From positions 186,001 to 250,000 of the forward strand of contig JAUJEA010000010.1 of assembly GCA_030442035.1 (NCBI GenBank): a stretch of DNA of 64,000 nucleotides. Direction: 5' to 3'. A program made the translations under genes and the position numbers. Shown piece after piece: positions 46,130 through 56,044 of this stretch. The notes under the pieces were generated by a model. It searched no databases. It worked only from the letters and a program-made list of their open reading frames with translations, and was not told where the DNA came from. The first letter of the stretch is position 1. Every line of letters starts with the position of its first letter. The stretch is from Splendidivirga corallicola (lineage in GTDB: Bacteria > Bacteroidota > Bacteroidia > Cytophagales > Cyclobacteriaceae).

Positions 46130-49100
46130 ATGAGCAAAATTACGAATAATCTATTTATCAAAGAACTGTTATTTATGTCACGACAAGCTTTTAACGGTTT
46201 AATAATCGTCTTTCTGTTATCAGGTATGTTGATGGCCCATGATAGTGACTCCCAAAGAATGAGCGAGATAAAAATTACGCTGGAGCAGAAGTCTTCAAAT
46301 TTGGGTACTGTATTGAGTGCTATCGAAAACCAAACCACCTTTACATTTTCTTATAGTCAGAGTATTAATTTGACTACACCAATAAGCATAGCAGCAGCCG
46401 GTAAATCACTTGATATTATTTTAAAGGAGATTGGGTACCAAGCCAAGATCAACTTTTTCAGAAGAAATGATCTGATCGCGGTAAGCAATGCTAAAAGTAC
46501 CGCAAAAAAGGCTGACATTATTGTTGTGCTTGATAAAGAAATTTCAGGGAAAGTAAATGATGTAAATGGCGATGGATTACCTGGAGTAAATGTGGTAGTT
46601 AAGGGAACCACGATAGGAACTATTACTGATGCGGACGGTAACTATATCTTCAATGTGCCTGATGATGCTGAAGTACTGGTTTTTTCATATGTTGGATACA
46701 CTTCCGAAGAAGTTGAAATTGCAGGCAGATCTACGATCAATATTAGCCTGACCCCTGATATTTCCACCCTTTCCGAGGTTGTTGTTATCGGTTACGGAAC
46801 CGTACAGAAAAAGGATCTGACCGGAGCCGTAGCTTCGGTAGACGGTGAGCATATTGAAAATCAGCCTGTGGCCAGGGTTGATCAGATATTACAGGGCAAA
46901 ATTGCCGGAGCGCAAATTACCTCCGTAAGTGGCGCCCCATGGGCCAGAAGCACAATACGTATCCGGGGAGGAAATTCCCTGCAGGGCAATAATGAGCCAC
47001 TTTGGGTAATAGACGGTTTTATAGCAGGCACTAATTTTGACCTCAATTCCATAAATCCTAATGATATTGAATCCATTGATGTCCTAAAAGATGCAACTTC
47101 TTTGTCAATTTATGGGACCAGAGGGGCCAATGGTGTAATTTTAGTTACCACCAAAAATGGAGCAAACCTACCTGAAGGCAAGCCACAGATTTCATTAAAT
47201 ACTTATAGTGGTGTACAAAACTTTGCCAGGAAGATTGATCTTTTAACAGGTCCCGAACTTGCCGCCTACCTGAATGAGGGCGCTACATTAAATGGATCAT
47301 CTGTTCCCTTCGCTGACCTGAACGCTGTAACACATACAGATTGGCAGGAAGAGATTGTACAGGTGGGGAAGGTCAACAATATTGATTTCTCTTTTACAGG
47401 CAATAACAAAAATATAAACTATTTCCTTGGATTCAATTTTTTTGATCAAAAAGGAATTATTAAGGAATCAGGACTGACAAGGTACCAGGTAAGAGCAAAT
47501 CTGGACAATAAACTAGGTTCCAAGGTAACTGTTGGTACCAGGCTAAACCTGAGCTACAATGAGAGAGACAATGTAAGGGTCAGTTTCTTCGATGTCACCA
47601 AGGAGGCATTTACTGCTTATACAAGGTTTGATGCTGATGGTAATTTCAACACTGATGATCCGATAGGTGGAAGAGTGTTTGACAACCCATTGGCAGACCT
47701 GTCATTAAGGGAAAATAGCATGACAGATGTACAATTACTTGGTAATTTTTATATGCAATATGAGCCCATAAAAGGGATAATGCTCAAATCAACTTTTGGC
47801 ACGAAGCTGCAATCTTCCAGGCAAGGTATATTGGCCCCGGGAGACTTACCTCTAAGGGCTTCGGTCAATTCAGGAAGTGGAGTCTCAATCAATGAAAATT
47901 TTGCAAGGGATTTGTTGAATGAAAATACCATCACATTCAGTAAAGATATTGCTTCCGATCACTCCATCGATGGAGTTCTGGGCTTTACCTGGCAAACGGT
48001 CCAAAACGAAAGCTCTAATTTAAGCACTGAGGGAGATATCGTTACCATTGATAGGATTGAATTAGGTGATGTTGAGCAACATCGTGTCAATTCAGGTTTT
48101 AACAAGGCTCAATTCGTTTCCCATCTGGGCAGATTAAATTATACCTACAAAGGCAAGTATCTTTTAACACTGGTAGGACGAAGGGATGGATCTTCCAGAT
48201 TTGCGGAAGGCAATAAGTATAATTTTTTTCCATCGGCCGCTGTTGCATGGAGAATGATTGAAGAACCGTTTATCCAGAACCTAGGTATTTTTGATGATCT
48301 AAAATTGCGCGCTAGCTATGGCCAATCCGGATCTACGGCCATTGGTTCATACCGGACACTGGCTTTGTTAAATACCAACCAGCCTGTTGTTGGTGAAAAT
48401 GGCACTCAGGGCGTAGTGGCCAATGGTGTGGTAAAAGGAAGGCCTGCTCAACCTAGTCTGGGATGGGAAACAACGAATCAATTGGACATTGGATTAGAAG
48501 CTTCCTTTTTTGAAGGGCGCCTGAATATTGAAATGGATTATTATAAGAAAAGAACCAAAGACCTGTTGATCAATCTTTTTGTTCCACCAATCACAGGATT
48601 TGGAAGCCGTTTGGAAAATTTTGGGGAAATACAAAATCAGGGCCTTGAAATGAAAGTAGATGCCACCATTATGGATAAAAATTCATTCAAATGGGAGGCC
48701 ATATTAACGATGGCCGGAAATCGAAGTAAGGCCCTCGACATTGGTACGGCGATCGGTGCAAATGATTCAATTCAATTTCGTGGTAATAACAGTGAGCCAT
48801 TTATTGGTATAGTCATTGAAGGACAGCCGGTTGGGCAGTTTTGGGGTGGTACCTATCTGGGAACTGTTAAAACACAGGAAGAATTGGATAACCTGCCTGA
48901 CAATGTATTTGTTGAACAGTTTGCGATTAACAATAACCTGCCTGGATTTCCTTCATTCTTAGATGATAATGGAGATGGTGCATACAACAGTCAGGACTAT
49001 GGAGTAATAGGCAATCCGGAACCTGACTTTTATGGGGGTCTGATCAATAGTTTTTCCTACAAGAATTTCCATCTGGATATAAATCTGCAATTTACCTATG

Positions 49101-49516
49101 GGAATGATATCTACTATGATTTCACGCGAAGGGGATTTTTTGGAGGTAATGCTACCAACGTATTCGGATTACTCAGGGACAGATGGACCGAGGAGAACCC
49201 TACGTCAAATGTTCCAAGGGCAGGGTCATTTAATACCGGATCAACATTTCAACCTAATCAGCAATATGTGTATGACGGTTCTTTTCTCCGACTGCAATCA
49301 CTACGTTTTTCATATGATGTACCGGTAAGTTCAATATCCTGGCTGGAAGGGCTAAATGTATATTTTGTCGGCAACAACCTGGCCCTTTGGAGTAATTATA
49401 TTGGGTATGACCCGGAAGTAAATACAAGCAATACAAATTCCGTGGTAAGGGGAACGGACCGTGCCACCTATCCCCGCAACCGGTCTTATACTTTTGGTTT
49501 AAACGTTAAATTTTAA
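46130..49516 (+). CDS. SusC/RagA-family TonB-dependent transporter with STN domain (PUL3)
   Basis: 1128 residues. Signal peptide to about 40 (LLSGMLMAHDSDSQ), STN domain about 47-118 (ITLEQKSSNLGTVLSAIENQ), regulatory-like domain about 135-220 (ISGKVNDVNGDGLPGVNVVV), TonB-box-like SEVVVIGYG, plug with SIDVLKDATSLSIYGTRGAN, beta-barrel ending YTFGLNVKF. It should import a glycan fragment together with the SusD encoded 6 bp downstream. The STN domain fits control by the PUL3 sigma/FecR. The sulfatases in the same transcript point to a sulfated substrate. Confidence 0.96.
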   Translation: MSKITNNLFIKELLFMSRQAFNGLIIVFLLSGMLMAHDSDSQRMSEIKITLEQKSSNLGTVLSAIENQTTFTFSYSQSINLTTPISIAAAGKSLDIILKEIGYQAKINFFRRNDLIAVSNAKSTAKKADIIVVLDKEISGKVNDVNGDGLPGVNVVVKGTTIGTITDADGNYIFNVPDDAEVLVFSYVGYTSEEVEIAGRSTINISLTPDISTLSEVVVIGYGTVQKKDLTGAVASVDGEHIENQPVARVDQILQGKIAGAQITSVSGAPWARSTIRIRGGNSLQGNNEPLWVIDGFIAGTNFDLNSINPNDIESIDVLKDATSLSIYGTRGANGVILVTTKNGANLPEGKPQISLNTYSGVQNFARKIDLLTGPELAAYLNEGATLNGSSVPFADLNAVTHTDWQEEIVQVGKVNNIDFSFTGNNKNINYFLGFNFFDQKGIIKESGLTRYQVRANLDNKLGSKVTVGTRLNLSYNERDNVRVSFFDVTKEAFTAYTRFDADGNFNTDDPIGGRVFDNPLADLSLRENSMTDVQLLGNFYMQYEPIKGIMLKSTFGTKLQSSRQGILAPGDLPLRASVNSGSGVSINENFARDLLNENTITFSKDIASDHSIDGVLGFTWQTVQNESSNLSTEGDIVTIDRIELGDVEQHRVNSGFNKAQFVSHLGRLNYTYKGKYLLTLVGRRDGSSRFAEGNKYNFFPSAAVAWRMIEEPFIQNLGIFDDLKLRASYGQSGSTAIGSYRTLALLNTNQPVVGENGTQGVVANGVVKGRPAQPSLGWETTNQLDIGLEASFFEGRLNIEMDYYKKRTKDLLINLFVPPITGFGSRLENFGEIQNQGLEMKVDATIMDKNSFKWEAILTMAGNRSKALDIGTAIGANDSIQFRGNNSEPFIGIVIEGQPVGQFWGGTYLGTVKTQEELDNLPDNVFVEQFAINNNLPGFPSFLDDNGDGAYNSQDYGVIGNPEPDFYGGLINSFSYKNFHLDINLQFTYGNDIYYDFTRRGFFGGNATNVFGLLRDRWTEENPTSNVPRAGSFNTGSTFQPNQQYVYDGSFLRLQSLRFSYDVPVSSISWLEGLNVYFVGNNLALWSNYIGYDPEVNTSNTNSVVRGTDRATYPRNRSYTFGLNVKF

Positions 49517-49522
49517 GAAGCT

Positions 49523-51001
49523 ATGAAAAAATACATATATATCTTTATACTTATACTCTTTTCAATGGGATGCGATGAATTCCTGGAGGAAGACACCAGA
49601 GGGATATTAAGTCCCGATGGATTTTATGCTACTGAAGCGCAGGCCAACGCTGGAGTATTCGGATTGTATAACATTGTAAAATCCAACCCCATTTACGGAA
49701 GGAATATACTTCTCTATACAACATATGGTACTGACGACATGACTTCCAGTAGACGTTTTGGTGACGCAAACACTTTGCTGGATGCTTCTTTATCTACGTC
49801 AAACCTGGGAGCTACGGTAGGTATCTGGAACAACTTACATAACCTGGTTGTAAATGCCAATTCGGTATTTACCGGAGTCACCAACTCAGATCTTAGTCCT
49901 GTAATTAAAGACAGGATCCTGGCCGAAACCATATTTTTAAGGTCGGTGGGTTATTACCACTTAACTCACATGTTTGGCAGCGTACCATATCATACTGAAG
50001 ATTTACCCATTGATGAACTGGCTGTCCTGGGAGAGACTTCTGCCGAAGACATAGTAGCTGAACTGGTAAGTGATCTGAAAGCTACGGAAGACAACCTACC
50101 AACAAGTTACCCATCGTCTGAGGCTATTAGGGCTACTCGTTGGGCTGCCAAAACACTTAGAATGAAATTGTTACTATGGCAAAACAACTGGGCAGAAGCA
50201 GAAGTAGTGGGTAAGGATATCATCAATAATTCAGGGCTTACATTAGAGCCAAATTTTGCTGATCTCTGGGACAATGATGTAGACGGTTTTACTTCTGAAA
50301 CTATCTGGCAAATGATCTATGCATTTGATCTACAGACCAGTCCAATCACAGATTTTTATGTTCCCAGATTAAGAGACGAACCAGCTGATCAGGCGGACAG
50401 GCAGGCATTGATAGATGCTTTAAATGCCAATGGAGATGGTTTTACAGGCTTTGGTTTGTTAATTCCCTCTGACCCATTTATTGCGAGCTTGGCTCCCGAT
50501 GATACGCGTACTCCCTTAAATTTTACGCAGGAATATGAAGGAATTGCCTTAAAATTTCCTTATACCCCTAAATTTCAGAATTTTGATCAGCAAACTTCTC
50601 CCAGGTTTAATCACAGGGATAACACCGTAGTATTTCGCCTGGCCGATGTATATCTGATGCTGGCTGAAGCCCTCAACGAACAGAATAAAGGGGATGAAGC
50701 ATTGACATTTATCAATGTAGTACGGGCACGTGCTTACGAGCCTGACAGGCCTAATCTGATCGGCCTGGACCAGGCTGCCATCAAGCAGGTAATTTCAGAT
50801 GAGAGGCGCTGGGAATTGGCCGGAGAAGGCCACAGAAGGTATGATTTGATAAGATGGGGAACCTATATTGAAACGGTGAGGAATTATGACTATGGTTCTT
50901 TGTGGGATCCATCCGGAATCCAGGACCATCAGGTTCTATTTCCCCTCTCTCCTACTCAGGTTGAGCTGACACCGGGATTACAGCAGACACCGGGATACTA
51001 A
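49523..51001 (+). CDS. SusD/RagB-family glycan-binding lipoprotein (PUL3)
   Basis: 492 residues. Lipobox FSMGC with Cys17. SusD blocks: SPDGFYATEAQANAGVFGLY, FLRSVGYYHLTHMFGSVPYH near 133-152, then TVVFRLADVYLMLAEALNEQ, VVRARAYEP and WELAGEGHRRYDLIRWGTY, ending GLQQTPGY. It is shorter than the PUL1 and PUL2 SusDs. The surface cap of the SusC transporter; ligand unknown but likely sulfated. Confidence 0.95.
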   Translation: MKKYIYIFILILFSMGCDEFLEEDTRGILSPDGFYATEAQANAGVFGLYNIVKSNPIYGRNILLYTTYGTDDMTSSRRFGDANTLLDASLSTSNLGATVGIWNNLHNLVVNANSVFTGVTNSDLSPVIKDRILAETIFLRSVGYYHLTHMFGSVPYHTEDLPIDELAVLGETSAEDIVAELVSDLKATEDNLPTSYPSSEAIRATRWAAKTLRMKLLLWQNNWAEAEVVGKDIINNSGLTLEPNFADLWDNDVDGFTSETIWQMIYAFDLQTSPITDFYVPRLRDEPADQADRQALIDALNANGDGFTGFGLLIPSDPFIASLAPDDTRTPLNFTQEYEGIALKFPYTPKFQNFDQQTSPRFNHRDNTVVFRLADVYLMLAEALNEQNKGDEALTFINVVRARAYEPDRPNLIGLDQAAIKQVISDERRWELAGEGHRRYDLIRWGTYIETVRNYDYGSLWDPSGIQDHQVLFPLSPTQVELTPGLQQTPGY

Positions 51002-51045
51002 TGAAAATCACAGTTGAAAAGGTTATTGAAAAAATAACATAAGTG

Positions 51046-51077
51046 AAATGCTGGAGGTATATCAACCTCCGGCATTT
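51046..51077 (+). promoter_or_regulatory. Stem-loop before the PUL3 VCBS/ASPIC gene
   Basis: AAATGCTGGAGGT (51046-51058) pairs over 13 positions, with one G-U, with ACCTCCGGCATTT (51065-51077) around a 6-base loop. It lies in the 99-bp SusD-VCBS gap. No T-run follows; TAATAATTTATTCACTC leads into the VCBS start at 51101. Confidence 0.7.
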
Positions 51078-51100
51078 GACAATTAATAATTTATTCACTC

Positions 51101-54100
51101 ATGATTTTTTCAATGATGATTTGGCGATTCAGGCTCTTTTTAATCATAGCTACTGTCATAAGTTGTAAGCAAGCGACAGATTCGCCATTAAACAAATCGA
51201 GAATGTTTGAACTTGTATCCACTGATCATTCCGGAATAACTTTTTCCAATAACATAAAGGAAGACTATAGCCACTTTGTAGATCACTTCAATTATGTTTA
51301 CAACGGTGCGGGAGTAGCGATCGGTGACATTAATAACGATGGCCTCTCCGACATTTATTTTACTGGAAATGAGGTTCCCAATAAACTTTATCTAAATAAA
51401 GGCCATTTTAAATTTGAAGATATAACGTCAAATGCTGGTGTCGGCGGAGGGAATGGCTGGCACAATGGTGTAACAATGGTAGACATCAATCATGACGGAT
51501 ATCTGGATATATATGTTTGTAAAGGAGGCTGGCAGGACACCCCGGAAGAAAGAGAAAACCTACTGTTTGTCAACCAAAAGGACCTCACTTTTAAAGAACA
51601 ATCTGCTGATTATGGTTTGAACGATGCAGGCTTTTCTATGATGGCTTCCTTTTTTGATATGGACAATGACAACGACCTGGATGTCTATATAACCAATCGA
51701 CCTGATTCTTTTTTTATTCCGCTCGAGGAGTTCTTATCTCACAAAAAAAATGCAAAGAACCATAACAGAGACAAGCTATATCAAAATATGGGGCAGGGTG
51801 TGTTTAAAGAGATCGGCAAACAGGCAGGAATTGACCCCAACTGGGGTTATGGACTTGGTCTGGTCACTGCTGATGTGGATCAAGATGGATTTACAGATAT
51901 ATATGTAGCGAATGACTTTGTGGAAAACGACTATTTCTACAAAAACAACGGCGACGGCACTTTTTCGGAAAGTATTAAAGCAGCTACCCGGCACATTTCA
52001 CTTTTTTCCATGGGAGTGGATATTGCTGATATTGATAATGATGGCTGGGAGGATATTTTTGTTTCGGAAATGCTTCCCGAAGACTACATTCGATCTAAAA
52101 CCACTATGGCACCCATGAACCGGAAGGCATATCAAAAAATATTGGACATGGATATACACAATCAATACATGCACAACATGCTTCAATACAATCAAGGCAA
52201 GGGAGTATTCAGCGAGATATCCCAGTTGTCCGGAACGTCTACTACGGACTGGAGCTGGGCTTGCTTCCTTGCCGATTTTGATAACGATAGCTATAGGGAT
52301 CTCTTCGTATCTAATGGATATAAGCGCGATGTATACAATAAAGACACTCAGGTAGACCGGGTCATGTTCCTCAGAGAAAATATAAAAAGGTTTTCGTCTT
52401 TAGATGAAGCTTACAAAGAATTAGCCCCTCAACTGATCAGCATGTATGAGACCAATCAAACCATCAATTATTTTTTCAGGAATAACGGAGATTTAACTTT
52501 TTCAAATAAAAGTTCGGAATGGGGAATTCAGGATAAGAGCTTTTCCAATGGAGCGGCCTATGGTGATCTGGATAATGATGGTGACCTGGATTTAGTAGTG
52601 AATAACATTGATCATGATGCCTTTGTATACAGAAACAATAGTGAGACCGCAGGGGTGAACTATTTGAGAATTAAGTTAATTGGCCCTGAAGAAAACCCTT
52701 TAGGGATCGGGGCAAAAATCACTTTAAAATATGATGACAAAATCCAATACGAAGAATTCAAAATCGTAAGGGGTTATTTGTCATCCGTAGAACCAATAGC
52801 ACATTTTGGGCTCGATACCGTTTCCCGCATAGAATCTCTTGAGATAGAATGGAAAGATGGCAAAACCTCATTATTGGAAAACGTACCAGTCAATCAAAAT
52901 ATTAAAGTTGACTATAAAGATGCAGGTATTGCTTCTAACAGTAACTTGAACCTAAGGGATAAGGTACCCTTTTTTGCCGAAGCTGCTTCCAAGTACTTTA
53001 GTACCCCCTTCCGCCATTTGGAAAACAAGTATGACGACTACGAAAGACAGGTCCTACTACCGCATAAAAAATCCCAAGTAGGGCCATTTATTGCTACTGG
53101 AGACGTAGATGGTAATGGCTTGGAAGATTTTTATATAGGAGGGGCAGCAGGACAGTCGGGTCAATTGTATTTGCAGCATGAGAATGGAAGTTTTGATGTT
53201 ACAAATAGTAAGGTTTTCGAGACAGATAAAAATCATGAAGATATTGGCCTTACATTCTTTGACGCCGATCAGGATAATGACCTGGACCTTTATGTAGTAA
53301 GTGGTGGTTATGAATTTGATGAAAATGATCCTCTGTTATCCGATAGATTATATATCAATAACGGGAAAGGTAATTTCAGCAGATCCGATAAGCTGCCGGA
53401 TTTGCTATCCAATGGTTCATGTGTGGAGACTTCTGATATTGATAAAGATGGGGATTTGGATGTCTTCGTTGGCGGACATGTGATCCCGGGAAAATATCCT
53501 TTTGCAGCAAAAAGCCGGCTGCTGCTTAATGAAAACGGAAGGTTTATTGATGTCACGGAATCGATAGCACCCGGCCTGTCCAATATAGGGATGGTCACCT
53601 CCGCTTCCTGGACTGATATAGACGCCGATGGCGATCCTGATTTGATAGTGGTTGGTGAATGGATGCCCATTTCGGTTTTTGAAAATGAGATGGGACGATT
53701 TAAGAATGTGACAGAAAAATATGGATTACAAAATACAACCGGTTGGTGGAACAAAATCATCAGTACCGATTACGATCAGGATGGTGATATTGATTTTATA
53801 GCCGGAAACCTTGGGCTTAACTATAAATTTCATGCGAGCGAAAAAGAACCATTTCACATTTATGCTGCCGATTTTGATCAAAATGGCACAGTAGATCCTT
53901 TTTTAGTAAAGTATTATGGTAGCCAGCAAGTACCGATTCGTGGCAGGGAATGTTCTTCGGAACAAATTTCTGCAATAGGTGACCGGTTTCCAACTTACAA
54001 GGAATTTGCGCTTGCAGACATAACAAACATACTCGGCCCTGACATTGAAACAGCGTTACATTATGAAGCCCACATGTTTGAAAGCATAATTTTGGACAAC

Positions 54101-54463
54101 CAAAATGGGGAATTTGCCAGTAAGCCATTGCCAACTAAAGCGCAGTTTTCGACAATTAACGGCATTGTATGCAACGATTTCGATGAAGATGGTTATAATG
54201 ACTTGCTAATAGCCGGGAACAATCTGGATGTTGAAGTGGAAACCACTCGCGCAGATGCCTCCATAGGATATTTTTTAAAAGGAAATCAGGATCAGGGCTT
54301 TATTGCTGTTGAATACGAAAAGAGCGGAGTTTACCTGCCTTACAATGTTAAAGACCTTCAAATGATCAGAATAGGCAGAGAGCAGATTACAGGTATTTTG
54401 GTAAGTTCCGGTAATGATAACCTTAGATTACTTATAAAAAACCGACTAACTAAGACTTTTTAA
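51101..54463 (+). CDS. VCBS/FG-GAP repeat lipoprotein with ASPIC/UnbV domain (PUL3)
   Basis: 1120 residues. The signal peptide ends in a lipobox (TVISC, Cys22). About 14 calcium-loop repeats (for example DINHDGYLDIYVCKG, DYDQDGDIDFIAGN) are split into two groups, roughly 75-505 and 665-1060. Between them is an ASPIC/UnbV domain near 525-610 (GIGAKITLKYDD ... EPIAHFGLDTVS ... IEWKDGKTS). It matches the PUL2 protein along its whole length. Its stop overlaps the start of the first sulfatase by one base (TAATG), so translation is probably coupled. Function unknown; the location with SusC/D suggests surface binding. Confidence 0.86.
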   Translation: MIFSMMIWRFRLFLIIATVISCKQATDSPLNKSRMFELVSTDHSGITFSNNIKEDYSHFVDHFNYVYNGAGVAIGDINNDGLSDIYFTGNEVPNKLYLNKGHFKFEDITSNAGVGGGNGWHNGVTMVDINHDGYLDIYVCKGGWQDTPEERENLLFVNQKDLTFKEQSADYGLNDAGFSMMASFFDMDNDNDLDVYITNRPDSFFIPLEEFLSHKKNAKNHNRDKLYQNMGQGVFKEIGKQAGIDPNWGYGLGLVTADVDQDGFTDIYVANDFVENDYFYKNNGDGTFSESIKAATRHISLFSMGVDIADIDNDGWEDIFVSEMLPEDYIRSKTTMAPMNRKAYQKILDMDIHNQYMHNMLQYNQGKGVFSEISQLSGTSTTDWSWACFLADFDNDSYRDLFVSNGYKRDVYNKDTQVDRVMFLRENIKRFSSLDEAYKELAPQLISMYETNQTINYFFRNNGDLTFSNKSSEWGIQDKSFSNGAAYGDLDNDGDLDLVVNNIDHDAFVYRNNSETAGVNYLRIKLIGPEENPLGIGAKITLKYDDKIQYEEFKIVRGYLSSVEPIAHFGLDTVSRIESLEIEWKDGKTSLLENVPVNQNIKVDYKDAGIASNSNLNLRDKVPFFAEAASKYFSTPFRHLENKYDDYERQVLLPHKKSQVGPFIATGDVDGNGLEDFYIGGAAGQSGQLYLQHENGSFDVTNSKVFETDKNHEDIGLTFFDADQDNDLDLYVVSGGYEFDENDPLLSDRLYINNGKGNFSRSDKLPDLLSNGSCVETSDIDKDGDLDVFVGGHVIPGKYPFAAKSRLLLNENGRFIDVTESIAPGLSNIGMVTSASWTDIDADGDPDLIVVGEWMPISVFENEMGRFKNVTEKYGLQNTTGWWNKIISTDYDQDGDIDFIAGNLGLNYKFHASEKEPFHIYAADFDQNGTVDPFLVKYYGSQQVPIRGRECSSEQISAIGDRFPTYKEFALADITNILGPDIETALHYEAHMFESIILDNQNGEFASKPLPTKAQFSTINGIVCNDFDEDGYNDLLIAGNNLDVEVETTRADASIGYFLKGNQDQGFIAVEYEKSGVYLPYNVKDLQMIRIGREQITGILVSSGNDNLRLLIKNRLTKTF

Positions 54464-55965
54464 TGGCGATCTTTACAAAACAAAAAAAGAAGCTCAATGA
54501 ATTCCTTTTACTCATTGTCCTTTTTATACCCTTTTCAACATTTAGTCAAAGCACTGAACAAAAAGATGTATTAAAACCTAATATCATTTTTATTCTGGTC
54601 GATGATTTTGGATGGAATCAGGTAGGTTGTTACGGAAATGAGATTGTACGGACACCAAACCTTGACAAACTCGCAGAGGAAGGGGCAAAATTTACCAGTG
54701 CTTATGTAATGCCACAGTGCTCACCTACAAGGGCAGCATTTCTGTCAGGTAAATATCCTGCAAGATCCGGAATGACCAAAGTAATCAACAACCGGTTTTT
54801 TGGAAACGCTCCGATGCTCACTCCAAAAGTGAGAAAAAAACTTCCTTCAGAATGGTATTCCTTAGCTAAAATGTTAAAAAGCGCTGGTTACACTACAGGA
54901 ATCAGTGGAAAATGGCATGTGGCAGATAATTATCCAGCTGCTCCGATCAAAGAAAAAAAAGGAATAACGTATTTCAATGCTTATGGTTTTGATTGGGTTG
55001 GGGACGCCTCAGAAGGAAAGGCCAAAAAGGACAAGGCGGTAATGGATATTACCAATGAGGTATTGGGTTTTATAGATCAAAATAAGGAGAATCCTTTTTT
55101 TGCTTTTGTTTCACACTTTACTACACATTCCCCTCTGGCTGCTCCTGATACCCTCGTGGAAAAATATGTAAAAAAGGGATATACAAAGATGACTGACAAA
55201 TGGGGTCTTGTTTCTGAGAGGCCTACTGCCGATATATTGGCCATGACGGAACATTTGGATTATTCAATAGGCCTGATCATGGAAAAGCTTGAAAAACTTG
55301 GTTTAGCTGAAAACACGCTGTTAGTAGCAATGGGCGACAACGGGGCATTAGGGAGGTTTTGGGACCATTCACCACTACGTGAATCTAAAGGCTCCCTGTA
55401 TGAGGGAGGGATAAGGGTGCCATTAATTATGAAATGGCCAAAAACCATTCAAGCTAAGACAGAGATTGAAACATCAGTCCATATAATTGATATGTACCCA
55501 ACTTTCATGGAGATAGCAGGTGCTGATAGGCAGAAAGACTATAAAATTGATGGAGAAAGCCTTATTCCCCTTTTGAATAACAATGAAGGGTTCACCAGAG
55601 ATATACTATACTTCCACCACCCCCACTATGTTCCTATGTATGCAAAAACTCCTGGTAGCATTGTGAGAAAAGGTGATTATAAACTGATTTATTATTTCGG
55701 CGATTACCTGGATACGGAAGGCCATGAGGCAGCACACCGTAAATTATATGGTAAGCTCAAATTAGGTGAAAAAGTCGAACTTTTTAATATAAAAAAAGAC
55801 ATAGGCGAAAAAAACGATCTTTCAGCCGATATGCCTGAAAAGGTGGAAGAAATGATGTCATTGCTCAGAAATTGGTGGGATGAAACTGGCGCTCCTATGC
55901 CTGTGGCAAACCAAGATTATAATCCCGATGCCCCATTTGCTGAGACGATTAATAAAGAAAGATAA
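54463..55965 (+). CDS. Sulfatase 1 (arylsulfatase family, formylglycine type)
   Basis: 500 residues. Sec signal peptide to about 29. Metal-binding Asp47-Asp48 (ILVDDFGW) and the formylglycine motif CSPTR at 86-90 (QCSPTRAAFLSGKYPAR). Later family blocks are GISGKWHV near 155, SHFTTHSP and VAMGDNGA with a metal Asp-Asn. It hydrolyses sulfate esters after the cysteine is oxidised to formylglycine by a maturase not present in this window. Expected in the periplasm. It is translationally coupled to the VCBS gene. Confidence 0.93.
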   Translation: MAIFTKQKKKLNEFLLLIVLFIPFSTFSQSTEQKDVLKPNIIFILVDDFGWNQVGCYGNEIVRTPNLDKLAEEGAKFTSAYVMPQCSPTRAAFLSGKYPARSGMTKVINNRFFGNAPMLTPKVRKKLPSEWYSLAKMLKSAGYTTGISGKWHVADNYPAAPIKEKKGITYFNAYGFDWVGDASEGKAKKDKAVMDITNEVLGFIDQNKENPFFAFVSHFTTHSPLAAPDTLVEKYVKKGYTKMTDKWGLVSERPTADILAMTEHLDYSIGLIMEKLEKLGLAENTLLVAMGDNGALGRFWDHSPLRESKGSLYEGGIRVPLIMKWPKTIQAKTEIETSVHIIDMYPTFMEIAGADRQKDYKIDGESLIPLLNNNEGFTRDILYFHHPHYVPMYAKTPGSIVRKGDYKLIYYFGDYLDTEGHEAAHRKLYGKLKLGEKVELFNIKKDIGEKNDLSADMPEKVEEMMSLLRNWWDETGAPMPVANQDYNPDAPFAETINKER

Positions 55966-56044
55966 TTTGGTCTGATACAATTCAAAGCAATATAGTCGAG
56001 ATAGAAGAGTAACGATCAATAATTGATAACCAAAGGCTTTAAGT

